A DNA stretch of 64,000 bases from Symsagittifera roscoffensis (GCF_963678635.1 NC_087064.1:68250025-68314024); one strand, 5' to 3'; numbered from the stretch's first letter, positions 54,160 to 63,764 are shown. The notes: generated from the sequence alone by a model not told the origin. Numbers and translations are program-made.

Positions 54160-54640
54160 GTGGAAAATTCTTATGATCAAAAAATTAAAACCGGCAAGAG
54201 AAACAGGGGAACTGGAAACGGAGGGCAAAAACCCTAAGAAAGCGCCTTTTGGAAGAATTTTCGAGGCATATTTTGACCTACCAAATCACTACTCAAACAG
54301 CATTGTTGTGACAAACAGTGATTTTATACTCACGGAATGCACGTGTGCTTTAGCGATAACTGCGGATGTAAGTTTTAAAACAGCACTAGCGGCCGGCTTC
54401 AAAAGAGAGTATAAGAACATCGAGTTTTTGTGGAACCAGAGGCCTGATGTAGGAGGGATGATAGCGCTGGCCCCTGTTACTTCACAGATATCGGGAAAAT
54501 ACTTTTTTGGTAACCAAGGCCACTGATAGACAACAAGTGAATACCGAGAGATTAGTGCTGGCACTAACTCGACTCAGGGAGTTCCTGGTTGAGGTAGGAG
54601 TGACCTCACTCTCCTTACCAGTCTGTTTTCTGAATAGGGA
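54160..54640 (+). pseudogene. Macro-like domain, copy B (best preserved)
   Basis: 54173-54526 encodes IFEAYFDLPNHYSN, DFILTECTCALAITADVSF, AAGFKREYKNIEFLW, QRPDVGGMIALAPV and QISGKYFFGNQGH; after a stop the adjacent frame gives LVLALTRLREFLVEVGVTSL and SLPVCF. The order DxF, AITADVSFKxxLAxxFKR, GGMIAL, LT-RLREF, VTSLSLP follows the OARD1-type macro domain (ISxDxxMGAGIAxxFKxxF, VAVLK, SLEAMKxHC, VTDLSMP). Interpretation is by pattern, not by search. Confidence 0.66.
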
Positions 54641-55315
54641 AAAGTTGCATCCTCAAGCGCATGTGATTTTATATGCTCTAGTGCATGTGATTTTATATGC
54701 TCTAGTTATATGCTCTAGCGCACGAGATTTTTTCGAAAACAGACATGAAAATCTCTATTATAAGAAGTATTATAGGAGCATATGCCAGGGTTATGATTAG
54801 GGTTAAGAGTTTTTTTGTTAGAATTGAGAGTTTTCTAGTAGGTTTACTTTTTAATTAATAGGATTTAGGTCCTAGGATAGACATTAAGTATTAGGTTTTA
54901 GTTTAGCAGTGCTGATGTGTTTTAATGACTTTTTGTGTTATTGTGTGGTTGTGATTATGTCATGATTATGTGATTGTGACCTGAAATACCCCAGGTGCGA
55001 AGAGTGACAGCGTCTGATCATTTTACATTGACAAGATCGGAGGTAGACAATCCACCTTGGTGCTATCTTTTAAACTAAAAACAAAAATAGAATTTCGATT
55101 GACTGTTTTAAAAGATCTGAATGATGTCTTAACGTGAAGATAAGATAGCTTTTATAATGCTTCTAATTTGTGACTTGTTTTTTAGATCCTGATTGATCGA
55201 ACTTTGGTTTAATGGAAATAAAATTGAAATTTTATATACAAGATCTACACGAAAGAGAAGTATTATAGGATGTATCCAAAAGAATTGATGTAGACATTGA
55301 TGCTAGCTAACTGAA
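54641..55315. other. Spacer between macro and SGNH modules of second element
   Basis: No frame. It contains a 24-bp unit GCATGTGATTTTATATGCTCTAGT in two adjacent copies (54658-54706). The corresponding spacer in the first element (31111-31578) is also non-coding with 24-bp repeats, although the sequences differ. Confidence 0.5.
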
Positions 55316-56085
55316 GTGGTGTTGATGCTAGCTTTTGGCGAGTCCGGTACCACCGAGAATAGCAGAAATAGGCTCATGCGATGGCGACGCGGAGAGATGT
55401 CTGGTCACGATTTGGCTCGTGCGCCAGGATTGAGCGATCAAAAGGATTACAGGCTAGGAGAGAAGCCTATGCCAGTGCGCCCTAACTCCTCTGCACAGCC
55501 TCTCTTCGGATCGAAGAGATCATGCGATGGGCTGGGCCTTTCCTACTATGCAGATTCACCATGTGCAGCTCCACCAACAAAGAAGGTGAGAATGAGCGAA
55601 ATTGAGATACAGACGGCAGAAACCAGCGAAACTCTCGAGAAGAGAGGTAGGGACTGGCAGGAGTTGTGCGCAAAGCTCGAGGATTACAAGAAGAAGGCGA
55701 AAAAACGTGATGAGTGGAAGAGGAAGTATGACGAGCTACTGATCATTCTCAAGGAGGAGAAGATTAGGCACCTAAAGGAGGTCTATAATGCGAGGGTGAG
55801 CAAGATGTCGCCATATTCCTAGCCACGATGAACCCTGACACGTTTACTAAGGCTAAGCCTCAGGAGCTTGACGAACCAAATGGAGTAGCAGCTCCACAGC
55901 GAGTGAGCTTGCCTGCCATTCCGAGGAACACGACACCTGACCCGTCGGATACTTACCTGGCGCCTCAGTTTCAGGAGACATTCGACAAGGTGGCACCGAA
56001 ATACACCGAGCGCCTGACAGGAGCTTGGGTAGGATCGTCCCTTCCCCGCGCGCAGGCCAGTCACCCGTCGGGAGAGAGAGTATAA
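55316..56085 (+). pseudogene. Coiled-coil region before SGNH block
   Basis: 55316-55822 encodes a disordered start and then LCAKLEDYKKKAKKRDEWKR and LIILKEEKIRHLKE, a coiled coil; 55828-56085 is Pro/Thr-rich. It occupies the same position as 32040-32540 in the first element. No domain beyond that. Confidence 0.5.
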
Positions 56086-56256
56086 CAGATCCCACAGAAC
56101 CGGCCGGTCCGGTACCGAGCGACACTAAAGTGAGATCGTGAGTGGTAGACATCCGAAAGGATCTCAACACCCGGAGGACCTTCGTTCAGGTTGCTGCAGA
56201 ACATCCAAGGGCCTGTTTGAATGGCATGAGCTGGAATCCGGCATAGATCCACCAAC

Positions 56257-56490
56257 GGGTATTGACGGATAGACATCTGATTAATGGAGACAGTCTGGTG
56301 AGGGATTCGACAGAGATCCTGGTAGTGGGCCAAACCAACGCAATCTCCTTTGGCTGAGCCTCGGTGGCTCAAGTGATCAAGATGATGGAGCTACAGAACG
56401 ATGATCGGGTCGTTAGACTAATCCTGATGATAGGAACGAATGACGTGTCCAGACACCCGCGAGGAGAAATGGGAACCACTGGTGTGTAAT
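56257..56490 (+). pseudogene. SGNH-like domain fragment, canonical GDS block
   Basis: One frame reads HLINGDSLVRDSTEILVVG (Ser codon 56292-56294), a TGA, then QVIKMMELQNDDRVVRLI and LMIGTNDVSR (GTND 56433-56444). Blocks I and III are thus 49 residues apart, as in the 32437-33663 protein (47 apart, where block I is degenerate). Block V is lost because the element is cut at about 56490 by the satellite. This fragment confirms that the ancestral domain had the classic SGNH serine block. Confidence 0.7.
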
Positions 56491-56518
56491 ACTCTCTTTC
56501 CCGTGTGTACGTTTTTAC

Positions 56519-57075
56519 GACAATAATTTCAGGACGACCAGCTCAAAATATGCTCAAAAGCGATGTCCGCGGCTCAAATTTTTAAAATAATTTTAAAAGG
56601 GATATCACGCGCCAAAAAGGCGACACTTTTTCATCATCTTTCATAATTGCTCAAAAGTCAAAAATGGCTGTTTTTCCAAAAAAAAACACATGTGATCCAT
56701 GGTCATACTGAGAACCCGAAAAAACTCAAAATCTTCAAAAGATGGCATAAAAAAATCCACCTCCGTGCTCCGTCAAAACTTTTTTGAGCACATTTTTGCT
56801 ACAGCAATTTCAGGACGACCAACTCAAAATATGCTCAAAAGCGATGTCCGCGTCTCAAATATTTAATAATTTTAAGAGGGATATCACGCGCCAAAAAGGC
56901 GACACTTTTTCACTAACTTTCACAATTGCTCAAAAGTCAAAAATAGCTGTTTTTCCAAAAAAAAACTTGTGGTCCATGGTCATACTGAGAACCCGGAAAA
57001 ACTCGAAATCTTCAAAAGATGGCATAAAAAATCTACCTCCGTGCTCCGTCAAAACTTTTTGAGCACATATTTGTA
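56519..57075 (+). repeat. Satellite-like dimer, 281-bp period
   Basis: Two tandem copies (about 56519-56799 and 56800-57075) sharing ATTTCAGGACGACCA, TCAAAATATGCTCAAAAGCG, GGGATATCACGCGCCAAAAA and CCTCCGTGCTCCGTCAAAAC. They are about 93-95% alike by eye. A frame in the second copy is not supported as a gene. The unit may be a dispersed or tandem satellite that inserted in or replaced the 3' end of the second Gypsy element. Confidence 0.82.
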
Positions 57076-57423
57076 TGAATATCATAAGTGTTTTCAACTT
57101 GGTATTCGAAACTTTTATTGAGCTTGTGTGTTATTTACACCCGGAAAACTGAATGCACTTATAACAAGCGTAGCCGATTACTGTGCAAGTAGCACAGATT
57201 GTTCGGACAATTTTCATTTGAAAAACTTGAAAAAAAAATAATGTTTTTAGTGCGTGGTCTATTAAACAAACAAACAAAATTAAAAAACTTTTTCCAATTT
57301 TTTCACAATTCTTTTTTTCGTATATTTTTTAGAAAACCTTTTTAGCCAAGGAAAAAATTTTTCTTGGCGCTGAAATAAATTTTAGTAGTATGCATATAGT
57401 GCACTAGGATCGGGGGGGGGGGG
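57076..57423. other. Non-coding sequence
   Basis: AT-rich, no frame or repeat recognised; it ends in a 14-G run at about 57410-57423. Confidence 0.5.
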
Positions 57424-57604
57424 GTTGTCATACATGGATGACCATTAGGTATAAATCATAATGGTCACCATGTATTAAATGATCAGCAATGGTCACCATG
57501 TAATAATCCTAATTGTCACCATGTATAATTTTATACCTAATGGTCACTATGTAATAATCCTAATTGTCACCATGTATAGTTTTATACCTAATAGTCCTCA
57601 TGTA
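57424..57604 (+). repeat. Tandem array, ~51-bp period
   Basis: Units contain (A/T)TGGTCACCATGTAATAATCC and AATTGTCACCATGTATA(A/G)T followed by TTTATACCTAAT. Two full units are spaced by 51 bp (57491 and 57542) and degenerate ones flank them. It begins right after a poly-G run. Confidence 0.75.
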
Positions 57605-58548
57605 AAACTTCGGTATATTATTGAGTATTCCCACTGAACGTTGTGGAAACGGGAATGAAATTAGGTTTTGGTCGGTGCATGTTTTCCCTTCTAAAGTTTG
57701 GGGGTATTGGTTTGTTTACATGTAAAATGACGTTATATACCTATTATATGCGACCAAACTATATGGTATATAGGAAAGCACAAGATTTTGGCAGCGTAGC
57801 TTAACTGTTGGCTGCGGTGAACGATTTCCTTCAAAAATGCATGTTTTATTGCTGAATCTCGAAGAAAGGAAAATTCGTCAAGTGCGGCGGCCGCCACCTC
57901 TATTTAGGCAAAAATTAATAATCAATTTGACCGAAATAAGAATGAAAAATTACTTTAAGCCAAATGAAGCTAAAAAATAAGGAAAAATTACGAAACACTG
58001 AAAACTCTAAAATAATGAAATTGGCTTGAAAATTTCGACATTTCCATTTTCCGTGTCTACAGGAGACTGAAAAATAAACGTCTGAAATCTATGATAAAAG
58101 CTTTGATTTTATAGAAAGATTGAAAGAGCTAAAAGGTTGAAGTGTCTAAAGATCTTGAAAATCGAGAACACTGATGAAAGCCAAAAGTGCCCATTAATTT
58201 TGCTGCAACCATTTCTAAGAATAGTACCTAACTTGTTACTATAAAATTGAAGTGGAACAAAATTTCTTGGGGTCCGAGTAGAGGAAAACGCATGGCGCTC
58301 GACTCTCAGCCGAAAGGCGGCGTTTCGAAACCCGTCCGGAAATTGTACTGAAAGGAGGCAACAGTTGCTGGTATGGTGATATCCCCCCATAGATCGATTT
58401 CGCACTTTTTTTCTCACTTTGATAAAAAGCTTAACTTCTCGAATTACTGCTATTCAGTTAACAATTGGGTAAAATTTCAATTACTAAAAGATTGTATTGT
58501 TCAAAATTGAATTGTAAAATGTATATATCAACAATATTAAATGGTTAG
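57605..58548. other. Region downstream of Polinton protease
   Basis: No convincing gene; it should contain the left terminus of the Polinton. I cannot place the terminal inverted repeat because the other end is outside the window. A minus-strand frame (58109-58417) is discussed under rejected items. Confidence 0.4.
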
Positions 58549-58995
58549 TTAATGGGTAAGCATGTGAGTTAGGAAACGTTTCAAAACATGATCAGTTATG
58601 TAAACAAAATCAGAAGCATCACCATTAAAGTTTTTATCAAAAATCAAATGTGCAATATAAATACAAAAAGAACCGCACATGGTTGAGTTTGAGTCTTGCA
58701 TGGGAAAGTTTGTCATCAATTCAGTCACCTGATGAAAATTCTCGTTCAATCGTTTATACAGATTGGTGTACTGCCAAAGAGGAAGACCGAGAGGATCAGC
58801 GAAGTATAAAACATTTCTTCTGTTGCATATCACAATCCAATGTGTCCCCGGAGAATCTGATTTTGAAGTGTTCACAATCATAAAGATGTTGTTTGGGATG
58901 TGAGGTGGAAAATTGTCGGCTGCAAATACTCCAAAAAACTTATATTTCAGATGTTTACAATTCTGAATGAGGTCCTGCAACTGGATTTCATCCAT
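58549..58995 (-). CDS. Polinton adenain-type cysteine protease (PRO)
   Basis: 148 residues from MDEIQLQDLIQ, chosen because it follows the capsid stop by two bases; an upstream Met in the same frame (59079) overlaps the capsid gene. Typical motifs are FFGVFAADNFP near the N-terminus, GTHWIVI (catalytic His), YFADPLG (acidic residue and DP loop), and STMCGSFCIYIAH (nucleophilic Cys). Adenain-like proteases mature virion proteins. Length and motifs are as in animal Polintons; the frame is intact. Confidence 0.9.
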   Translation of the reverse strand: MDEIQLQDLIQNCKHLKYKFFGVFAADNFPPHIPNNIFMIVNTSKSDSPGTHWIVICNRRNVLYFADPLGLPLWQYTNLYKRLNENFHQVTELMTNFPMQDSNSTMCGSFCIYIAHLIFDKNFNGDASDFVYITDHVLKRFLTHMLTH

Positions 58996-58997
58996 TT

Positions 58998-60305
58998 TCA
59001 GACTATCGAAATGGGAAGGACGTTCTTTGTAACTTTGCGGTCGGAGGTAATAAATACATTGGATGAGCGTATACCCCAAACAAAAATTTCCAGGTTTGCT
59101 GTCAAAGCGTTTGAGAATTGAAGATCGAGTGAAACTGAGCAGTTAGTAAGTTCTGGATGCAAGAAGTCATGAGCTGCCTGCTGTGTGCTAGTGAGATCAA
59201 AACACATAATAAAGTGCTGTTGGTAGTTATCCAGAGTGATTCCCAGCCCGCAGTGCAACAAACCCAGCGCTGATAGTGTGTTGAAGAAGAGACGTTTATG
59301 ATCTTGTGTACTGATTGGTGTACTTGCTATTGGTAAACCATTTCGTCTCAAAGTAACTTGCTACAATCCAAATTTTTGATAATGAAAAGGATTTGTTCGG
59401 TTTGTTCCTAGAAATGCATTATTTGTGTTCAATGCTATGATAATTTGTCTCACCGGTTCACGAGCAAAAATATCTTCCTGTTGCCAGCTGCGCTGACCAG
59501 CTGTTGCAAGAAATGTTTTTGTAATTTGTTCTTGATATGGGTAGTTCGCAGGAGTTTTGAGCAAAGTTGATTCAATGGCAGAGAGCACATGGTCAGTCAC
59601 AGTCATTTTTCTAACATATAGGTTCGCTTCGAGTATTTGCAGCTTGTAATGCTTGGCAGCATCTTCCGATATAATGAGAAAGTCTTCATGAGAACGTCTG
59701 TAGGAAAGTCTTAGGGTAACACCGCTCAACAAATGCTTGTCACATGTGAAAAAATCAACTCCAGCGGGTCCATAGAACCAAATTTCCCTCGATTCACGGA
59801 CCAGTTCTCGTTGAGATGTGAAATCAGCTGCATCTATTGCAGCGGGATTGTTTTCAAAACGATATCCCTGACACTTAAGCCATGAGTCCTTGGCTCCTTT
59901 GCTGTTAGAAAATTCTGTTCCAATAAAGCTTTTATGCGCAAAATTACTATTGGCATTTGAGATTTTGAGTCCATTAGCAGAATGGGTACAGTCAGAGAAA
60001 AGGGAATACAGGGAGTTGTTTACGAGGAACGGTGAATCAGACACAGTAGGATCAGTGTTGTCGTATCGCAGATCAGCTCCATTTGATTGCGTTACTTTGC
60101 ATCGTATTTCCAAATAAATTTTTTGCAGGTCAACAAAATTATTACGGTCACCGGTGATTTCAAATTCAAGCATTGGTCCATTAGGTGAATAGACAGGTCC
60201 AATTTTTTGATCAAAAGCGTTCTCAAAAGTAATCAAAAGAGGTTGTTTTTCAAACAAATCCAGAGAGCTATGGGTAGCTTCATTGGGTAACAAATTAGCG
60301 ATCAT
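58998..60305 (-). pseudogene. Polinton major capsid protein (double jelly-roll), nonsense-mutated
   Basis: One frame of about 435 codons with a single in-frame TAG at 59363-59361, splitting it into 314 and ~120 codons. N-terminal SLDLFEKQPLLITFENAF and LEFEITGDRNNFVDLQKIYL, central LLSGVTLRLSYRRSHEDFLI, EANLYVRKMTVTDHVLSAIE and C-terminal GLPIASTPISTQDHKRLFF and FDLTSTQQAAHDFLHPELTN are the hallmarks of the C. elegans F54H12.2-type protein, the Polinton major capsid. The codon is flanked by conserved residues (FHYQKFGL before it), so it is a mutation and not an alternative end, unless it is read through. It overlaps the basic protein gene by 11 nt. Confidence 0.9.
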
Positions 60306-60717
60306 TTTTTATGTTTGAGAAAAAATCTGCTCGACTTCTCACTGGTCTGGTTTTTCTTCGAATGGTTGTTTTTCTTTTTCGAGCCCCTACTGACCTTCTT
60401 CCTCGTAATCCATTCATTGGTGTCTTTCGACGACGTCGTCTACCACCACCGAGTTGTTTTCTTGCAGTTTTTGTGACAGTGTTTTTCAATGCTTGTTTAG
60501 GAGACTTCTTTTTCATAGCGACATCAATTAGTTCTGGCGCTGCACTCATCAAAAGTTCTCTGCCCAGTTTTTTCGCAGCCGGTAGAATAACCCGTCGTGC
60601 AAACGGTATAGCAACACGACCAATACCAGCAGCCAAAGCGCCAAATCCACTGCCGCGTTGTCGGTAGTGTCCAGAGAAATGAGGAAGTGAAGCTTGCTTT
60701 GCATAATATTGTTCCAT
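60295..60717 (-). CDS. Polinton basic core protein (pX/mu-like)
   Basis: 140 residues. A Gly-rich hydrophobic N-terminal segment (GSGFGALAAGIGRVAIPFAR) leads to MKKKSPKQALKNTVTKTARK and an extremely Arg/Lys-rich tail (GGGRRRRRK, then KRKTTIRRKTRP). Such a protein between penton and capsid genes is standard in animal Polintons and resembles adenoviral basic core proteins, so it probably condenses DNA in the capsid. The frame is intact; start is the Met four codons before KQASLPHFSG. Confidence 0.85.
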   Translation of the reverse strand: MEQYYAKQASLPHFSGHYRQRGSGFGALAAGIGRVAIPFARRVILPAAKKLGRELLMSAAPELIDVAMKKKSPKQALKNTVTKTARKQLGGGRRRRRKTPMNGLRGRRSVGARKRKTTIRRKTRPVRSRADFFSNIKNDR

Positions 60718-60723
60718 TGGTTT

Positions 60724-61619
60724 TCAATCAAAGCGCTTGAATTTTAGGGTCAACACAACTTTACCAGTTCCTGCAAAGGGCACTAGTCTTCCAGTTTCTG
60801 TGCGCAACTGTACCGATATTGATTGTACAGATGAAGTGAATAATTTTTTGTAGTCTAAATTAGTGAAGTTTTTTCGATGATTAGGTTCAATGCTGCAGGC
60901 ACTACCGTTTTTGATGCGTCTATTTGAATCAATGACGCGTAACAATGGGGCCTTTGCATCACCAACAGTTTGGTATTGAATAATGTCAATATAGACAAAA
61001 ATTAGACTTGTCCCACTTGATAAGTCATATGGGAAATGAGATTCGTACAGTTCGTTTCCCTCATAAGATGCATCGAAGGAGGGTATCATTTTGTAACCAA
61101 TGTGATATTCACCGTTCTCATCAAGTTTTGCATTGTAGCCTAACAGACTGGGTATTTGGGGACTTGGAATGAGATTCCTTCATTTGCGTTCATCCAAATG
61201 CTCATGCTATTCGTGATTTCTTGAGGACTCGCATCAAAATGAATTTTGTCTTTGAGTTTTGTTTTTATCTCATTAATCAATTGTTCTATAAAAGTGTACT
61301 CTCCTGATTTGATAAAAACTTTTTCGCCATAGTAGGGTCTGGAAATTGTATTCCGATTGCCAGCGTTGGATTTACTGGCTACTACTTCGGATGCTCTGAA
61401 GTACGTAAATTCCTCATCAGTAACATTGTTTAATTTTGTGGAGAAAATTATTTCTGAGAGAGCAACTCTCCAATCTCCGTCTAAAGCTATTTCTTCTTTA
61501 CAAAAATTTCTAAAACTGGCCAAAGTGTTGTATGGGAAATAATCCATTGATGCTGTTGAAATCAAATGTACAGTAAACTCATCACTGCCCATTTTCGTTA
61601 TAATCAGCTTTGTTTCCAA
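60724..61619 (-). pseudogene. Polinton penton-type minor capsid protein, frameshifted
   Basis: About 298 codons in two registers. The first (61619-61140) has FTVHLISTASMDYFPYNTLA and WRVALSEIIFSTKLNNV, the N-terminal jelly-roll start of the Polinton minor capsid. It stops at a TAG (61142-61140). The other register, open from about 61150 to 60724, ends SVQLRTETGRLVPFAGTGKV, the usual C-terminus. A one-base indel just before 61142, near a CCCC run, explains this. The likely start is METKL or the internal MGSDEF (61592); both overlap the end of the integrase gene. The protein would occupy capsid vertices. Confidence 0.87.
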
Positions 61620-62814
61620 TTAAACTAAGTTCTTTTTCATAAAATTTTCCGCTGATTTCTTCCTTTTCCGCATCAATGAGACTGTATGTTGGAGGGTTTA
61701 CAGTAGGAATGGCAACTATTTCAAAAACTTCGTCTGTAAAAATCTGCTTGTAACCTTTTCTAAAAGGCAAGTCAGTCTTCGCTATTCGCACATAGTCACC
61801 AACATAAAATTTTGGTTTCTGTACCAACTTCGATGAACTGTTTGCAATTAATGAAACTAAAGCAGGTACATATTTTCTTGTGACCTTGTTTGGAGCCAAT
61901 TTTGTTACTCTATTAACGCGTGAGTTAATCGTTTGAACAAAACTTTGTAATTTTTCAATATAACTGTAAGTCCATTCAAACTCCAAGTATTTGTAGATAA
62001 TACTTTTCAGCGATCGAATGTTTCTTTCGGCAAACGCTGATTTTTTTTCACTGTGAGTATTGTATTTGATGATTTCTCGTTTAGTATATAACTTTTCGAA
62101 CTCTCCTTTAAACTCGGTGCCTTTGTCAACCCAAACTTTTTTTGGTTGTTTTGTTTTGATCATTTTTTTGAAAGCTTCGGTTGTTTCCTTAGCATATTTG
62201 GTCTTCAGGGGTTCCACTCGTAAGTAGCGAGAGAGACAATCGACAGCAACTAACAAATATCGTACCCCTCGGTTATATTTAGCCAATTTATCAACATAAG
62301 CCAAGTCAAGAGACCAAATTTCGTTGATATCGTTAACAATCACTTTTAGCCGAGGATATGTTTTACGAAACAATCCATACTTTGTATGTGATGATTGAGA
62401 TCTCAGAAATTTTTTAACTTTTTTTGGTGAGAGTTGACTAGCATTTGTTAAATTTTTAATGCTACCAAATGCAGCTGGACCTTTCGTGTAGAGTAATTTG
62501 AGTTTCTTTTCTTCACTGATAGTAGGATTTCCATTCTTTTGTTGACGTCGTCGCAAACGATTCTTTACTGCTTTCATAGTTTTTATCATCGTCGTCATCG
62601 TCGTCGTTGGTGGTGGGGAAAAATTCTTTTTTCTGGGTTTTTCTTTTGTCGGATTGCTTGGTTTTGGGTTTGAGAGTTGTCGATCGAGTCTTCGAAGAGG
62701 AGGGTTTAGATCTCTTCGAGTACTCAGTTGTCGGGTTGTCGTCGGAGACGAAGGAGGAAGAAGTTGAGGGCTTAGCTGCTTCGCTCTTAAGCGAGCGGAG
62801 AATCTGTTTGGCAT
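61582..62814 (-). CDS. Polinton integrase (retroviral-like, DDE)
   Basis: The ORF is 410 codons. Catalytic residues are D170 (IWSLDLAYVDK), D230 (VWVDKGTEF) and E263 (AFAERNIRSLK), followed by KLAPNKVT and an SH3-like/chromodomain-like C-terminus (PKFYVGDYVRIAKTDLPFRKGY, then PPTYSLIDA). It integrates the element. Residues 1-80 are Pro/Thr/Lys low-complexity and overlap the preceding gene in another frame for 302 nt, so the true start is more likely M73, M76 or M80 (62598-62577), before NRLRRRQQKNGNP. Frame intact. Confidence 0.92.
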   Translation of the reverse strand: MPNRFSARLRAKQLSPQLLPPSSPTTTRQLSTRRDLNPPLRRLDRQLSNPKPSNPTKEKPRKKNFSPPPTTTMTTMIKTMKAVKNRLRRRQQKNGNPTISEEKKLKLLYTKGPAAFGSIKNLTNASQLSPKKVKKFLRSQSSHTKYGLFRKTYPRLKVIVNDINEIWSLDLAYVDKLAKYNRGVRYLLVAVDCLSRYLRVEPLKTKYAKETTEAFKKMIKTKQPKKVWVDKGTEFKGEFEKLYTKREIIKYNTHSEKKSAFAERNIRSLKSIIYKYLEFEWTYSYIEKLQSFVQTINSRVNRVTKLAPNKVTRKYVPALVSLIANSSSKLVQKPKFYVGDYVRIAKTDLPFRKGYKQIFTDEVFEIVAIPTVNPPTYSLIDAEKEEISGKFYEKELSLIGNKADYNENGQ

Positions 62815-63457
62815 AAGTGTTGGACACTAAGCTAGGATCAAGATTCAGTTCTTTCAAAATTTGTGGATAGAAAACACCCTCAAGTTTTTTTGTGTTTTGC
62901 TGTGTATCGTACAAAAAAGATTCAATTTTAACGAGTGTTGGTTTTCCTTGAATCAAAACATATCCGTCAACGTCTAAAGTCAAGGATTCAACTTTGAACA
63001 ACTGCTTTAGCACGATGTTTGCCCTTTCCAATTTATTAGCTTCCAATAGCTCTTGAATGGATTCCATAACCTTTCGAAACACTTCAGCGGTTTTTCCATT
63101 ACTTTTTTCATCGTTTTTTTCTGTTCTCTTTGAGCTTGTCTGCTGCAGTGAATTGTATGATTCAAAATTTTTTTCTGCTTCATCATCACCATCATAACTG
63201 AAATTAGTAAGTGCAGATAAATTTCTTTTTCGAAGATTTGGTACTACATTATTAGGGGTTAAAGGAATAGGAGATGTTGGGTTTAATGGTGGTGGAGAGT
63301 CACGGCTGATATTTCGTTCTCGAAATCGTTGTATGTAATTGAGTTGAGATGATTTGTCGTTAATTAATGGATTATGAAGGATTTGAGATTGTGGTGCAGT
63401 TTTTTCATCTGGAGCATATGTTTTTCGAGGAATGAGGATGAATTCTTCAGCATACAT
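62513..63457 (-). CDS. Polinton conserved protein of unknown function (314 aa)
   Basis: It starts MYAEEFILIPRKTYAPDE and soon has QILHNPLINDKSSQLNYIQR, a beginning typical of the protein upstream of integrase in animal Polintons. Residues about 120-225 form a small globular region (VFRKVMESIQELLEANKL, GYVLIQGKPTLVKI, YPQILKELNLDPSLV), and the tail is Ser/Thr/Lys-rich with DDDDDDDK. Function is unknown. Its last 302 nt overlap the integrase ORF. Confidence 0.82.
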   Translation of the reverse strand: MYAEEFILIPRKTYAPDEKTAPQSQILHNPLINDKSSQLNYIQRFRERNISRDSPPPLNPTSPIPLTPNNVVPNLRKRNLSALTNFSYDGDDEAEKNFESYNSLQQTSSKRTEKNDEKSNGKTAEVFRKVMESIQELLEANKLERANIVLKQLFKVESLTLDVDGYVLIQGKPTLVKIESFLYDTQQNTKKLEGVFYPQILKELNLDPSLVSNTYAKQILRSLKSEAAKPSTSSSFVSDDNPTTEYSKRSKPSSSKTRSTTLKPKTKQSDKRKTQKKEFFPTTNDDDDDDDKNYESSKESFATTSTKEWKSYYQ

Positions 63458-63467
63458 GCCTGAGGTT

Positions 63468-63764
63468 CTAGTTTTTCAGGTAAATGTAACACGATTCTCC
63501 GATTGATTTAACCAGTGAAATATTGTTTGCCAAAACTTTTCGTTTTTCTCGGATACTAAACTTAGGGTCAACAATTTTTCCAAATGGTATTTTCTTACTC
63601 TCGATGAAACTTTTGTTAGCTGGAACATGTCCCAGAAAAACATTCACAAAACAATCGCAAAGAAATCTAATAAAATTTGAATCAGCTCCTGTCAAAATTG
63701 ATCTACAATGGCGACTATTGAGCATTTGCTTCAATATACATAATTCTTTCTCTTTCATTTTCAA
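63468..63764 (-). CDS. Polinton small conserved protein
   Basis: 98 residues: KELCILKQMLNSRHCRSILT, FIRFLCDCFVNVFLGHVPAN, IPFGKIVDPKFSIREKRKVLA and LANNISLVKSIGES. The layout (helix, C-C-N-V-x-G-x-(I/V)-P, then a basic KRK stretch) is that of a short protein that recurs in animal Polintons; its function is not known to me. It stops 11 nt before the next gene and overlaps the upstream gene by 50 nt. Confidence 0.75.
   Translation of the reverse strand: MKMKEKELCILKQMLNSRHCRSILTGADSNFIRFLCDCFVNVFLGHVPANKSFIESKKIPFGKIVDPKFSIREKRKVLANNISLVKSIGESCYIYLKN

Larger units (their letters stand above)
49822..54650 (+). repeat. Internal tandem duplication spanning integrase and macro domain
   Basis: Copy A is 49822-52700 and copy B 52733-54650. 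The first 1.15 kb of both (49822-50985 and 52733-53907) and their last ~0.65 kb (52050-52690 and 53965-54640) align with few differences. Copy B lacks about 1.0 kb in the middle (integrase core, GPY/F and acidic linker). Differences between the copies are point changes, and both have the same stop at the end of the integrase zinc-finger frame. Confidence 0.85.
43900..56490 (+). mobile_element. Second giant-type Gypsy retroelement, decayed and 3'-truncated
   Basis: Plus-strand order: gag, two knuckles, protease, RT (core deleted), RNase H, integrase, linker, macro domain (the last three present twice), coiled coil, SGNH block. The order matches the 16861-41520 element, but the proteins are clearly diverged, so this is a related family and not another copy. 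No LTR pair was found. The end is cut at about 56490 by a 281-bp satellite, in the SGNH domain; the further cargo of the first element is absent. Outer limits are approximate. Confidence 0.8.

Noticed and set aside
58109-58417. 102-codon minus-strand frame beyond the Polinton protease
   Set aside because: No Polinton protein family is recognised, there is no conserved start context, and the region is AT-rich and probably terminal repeat.
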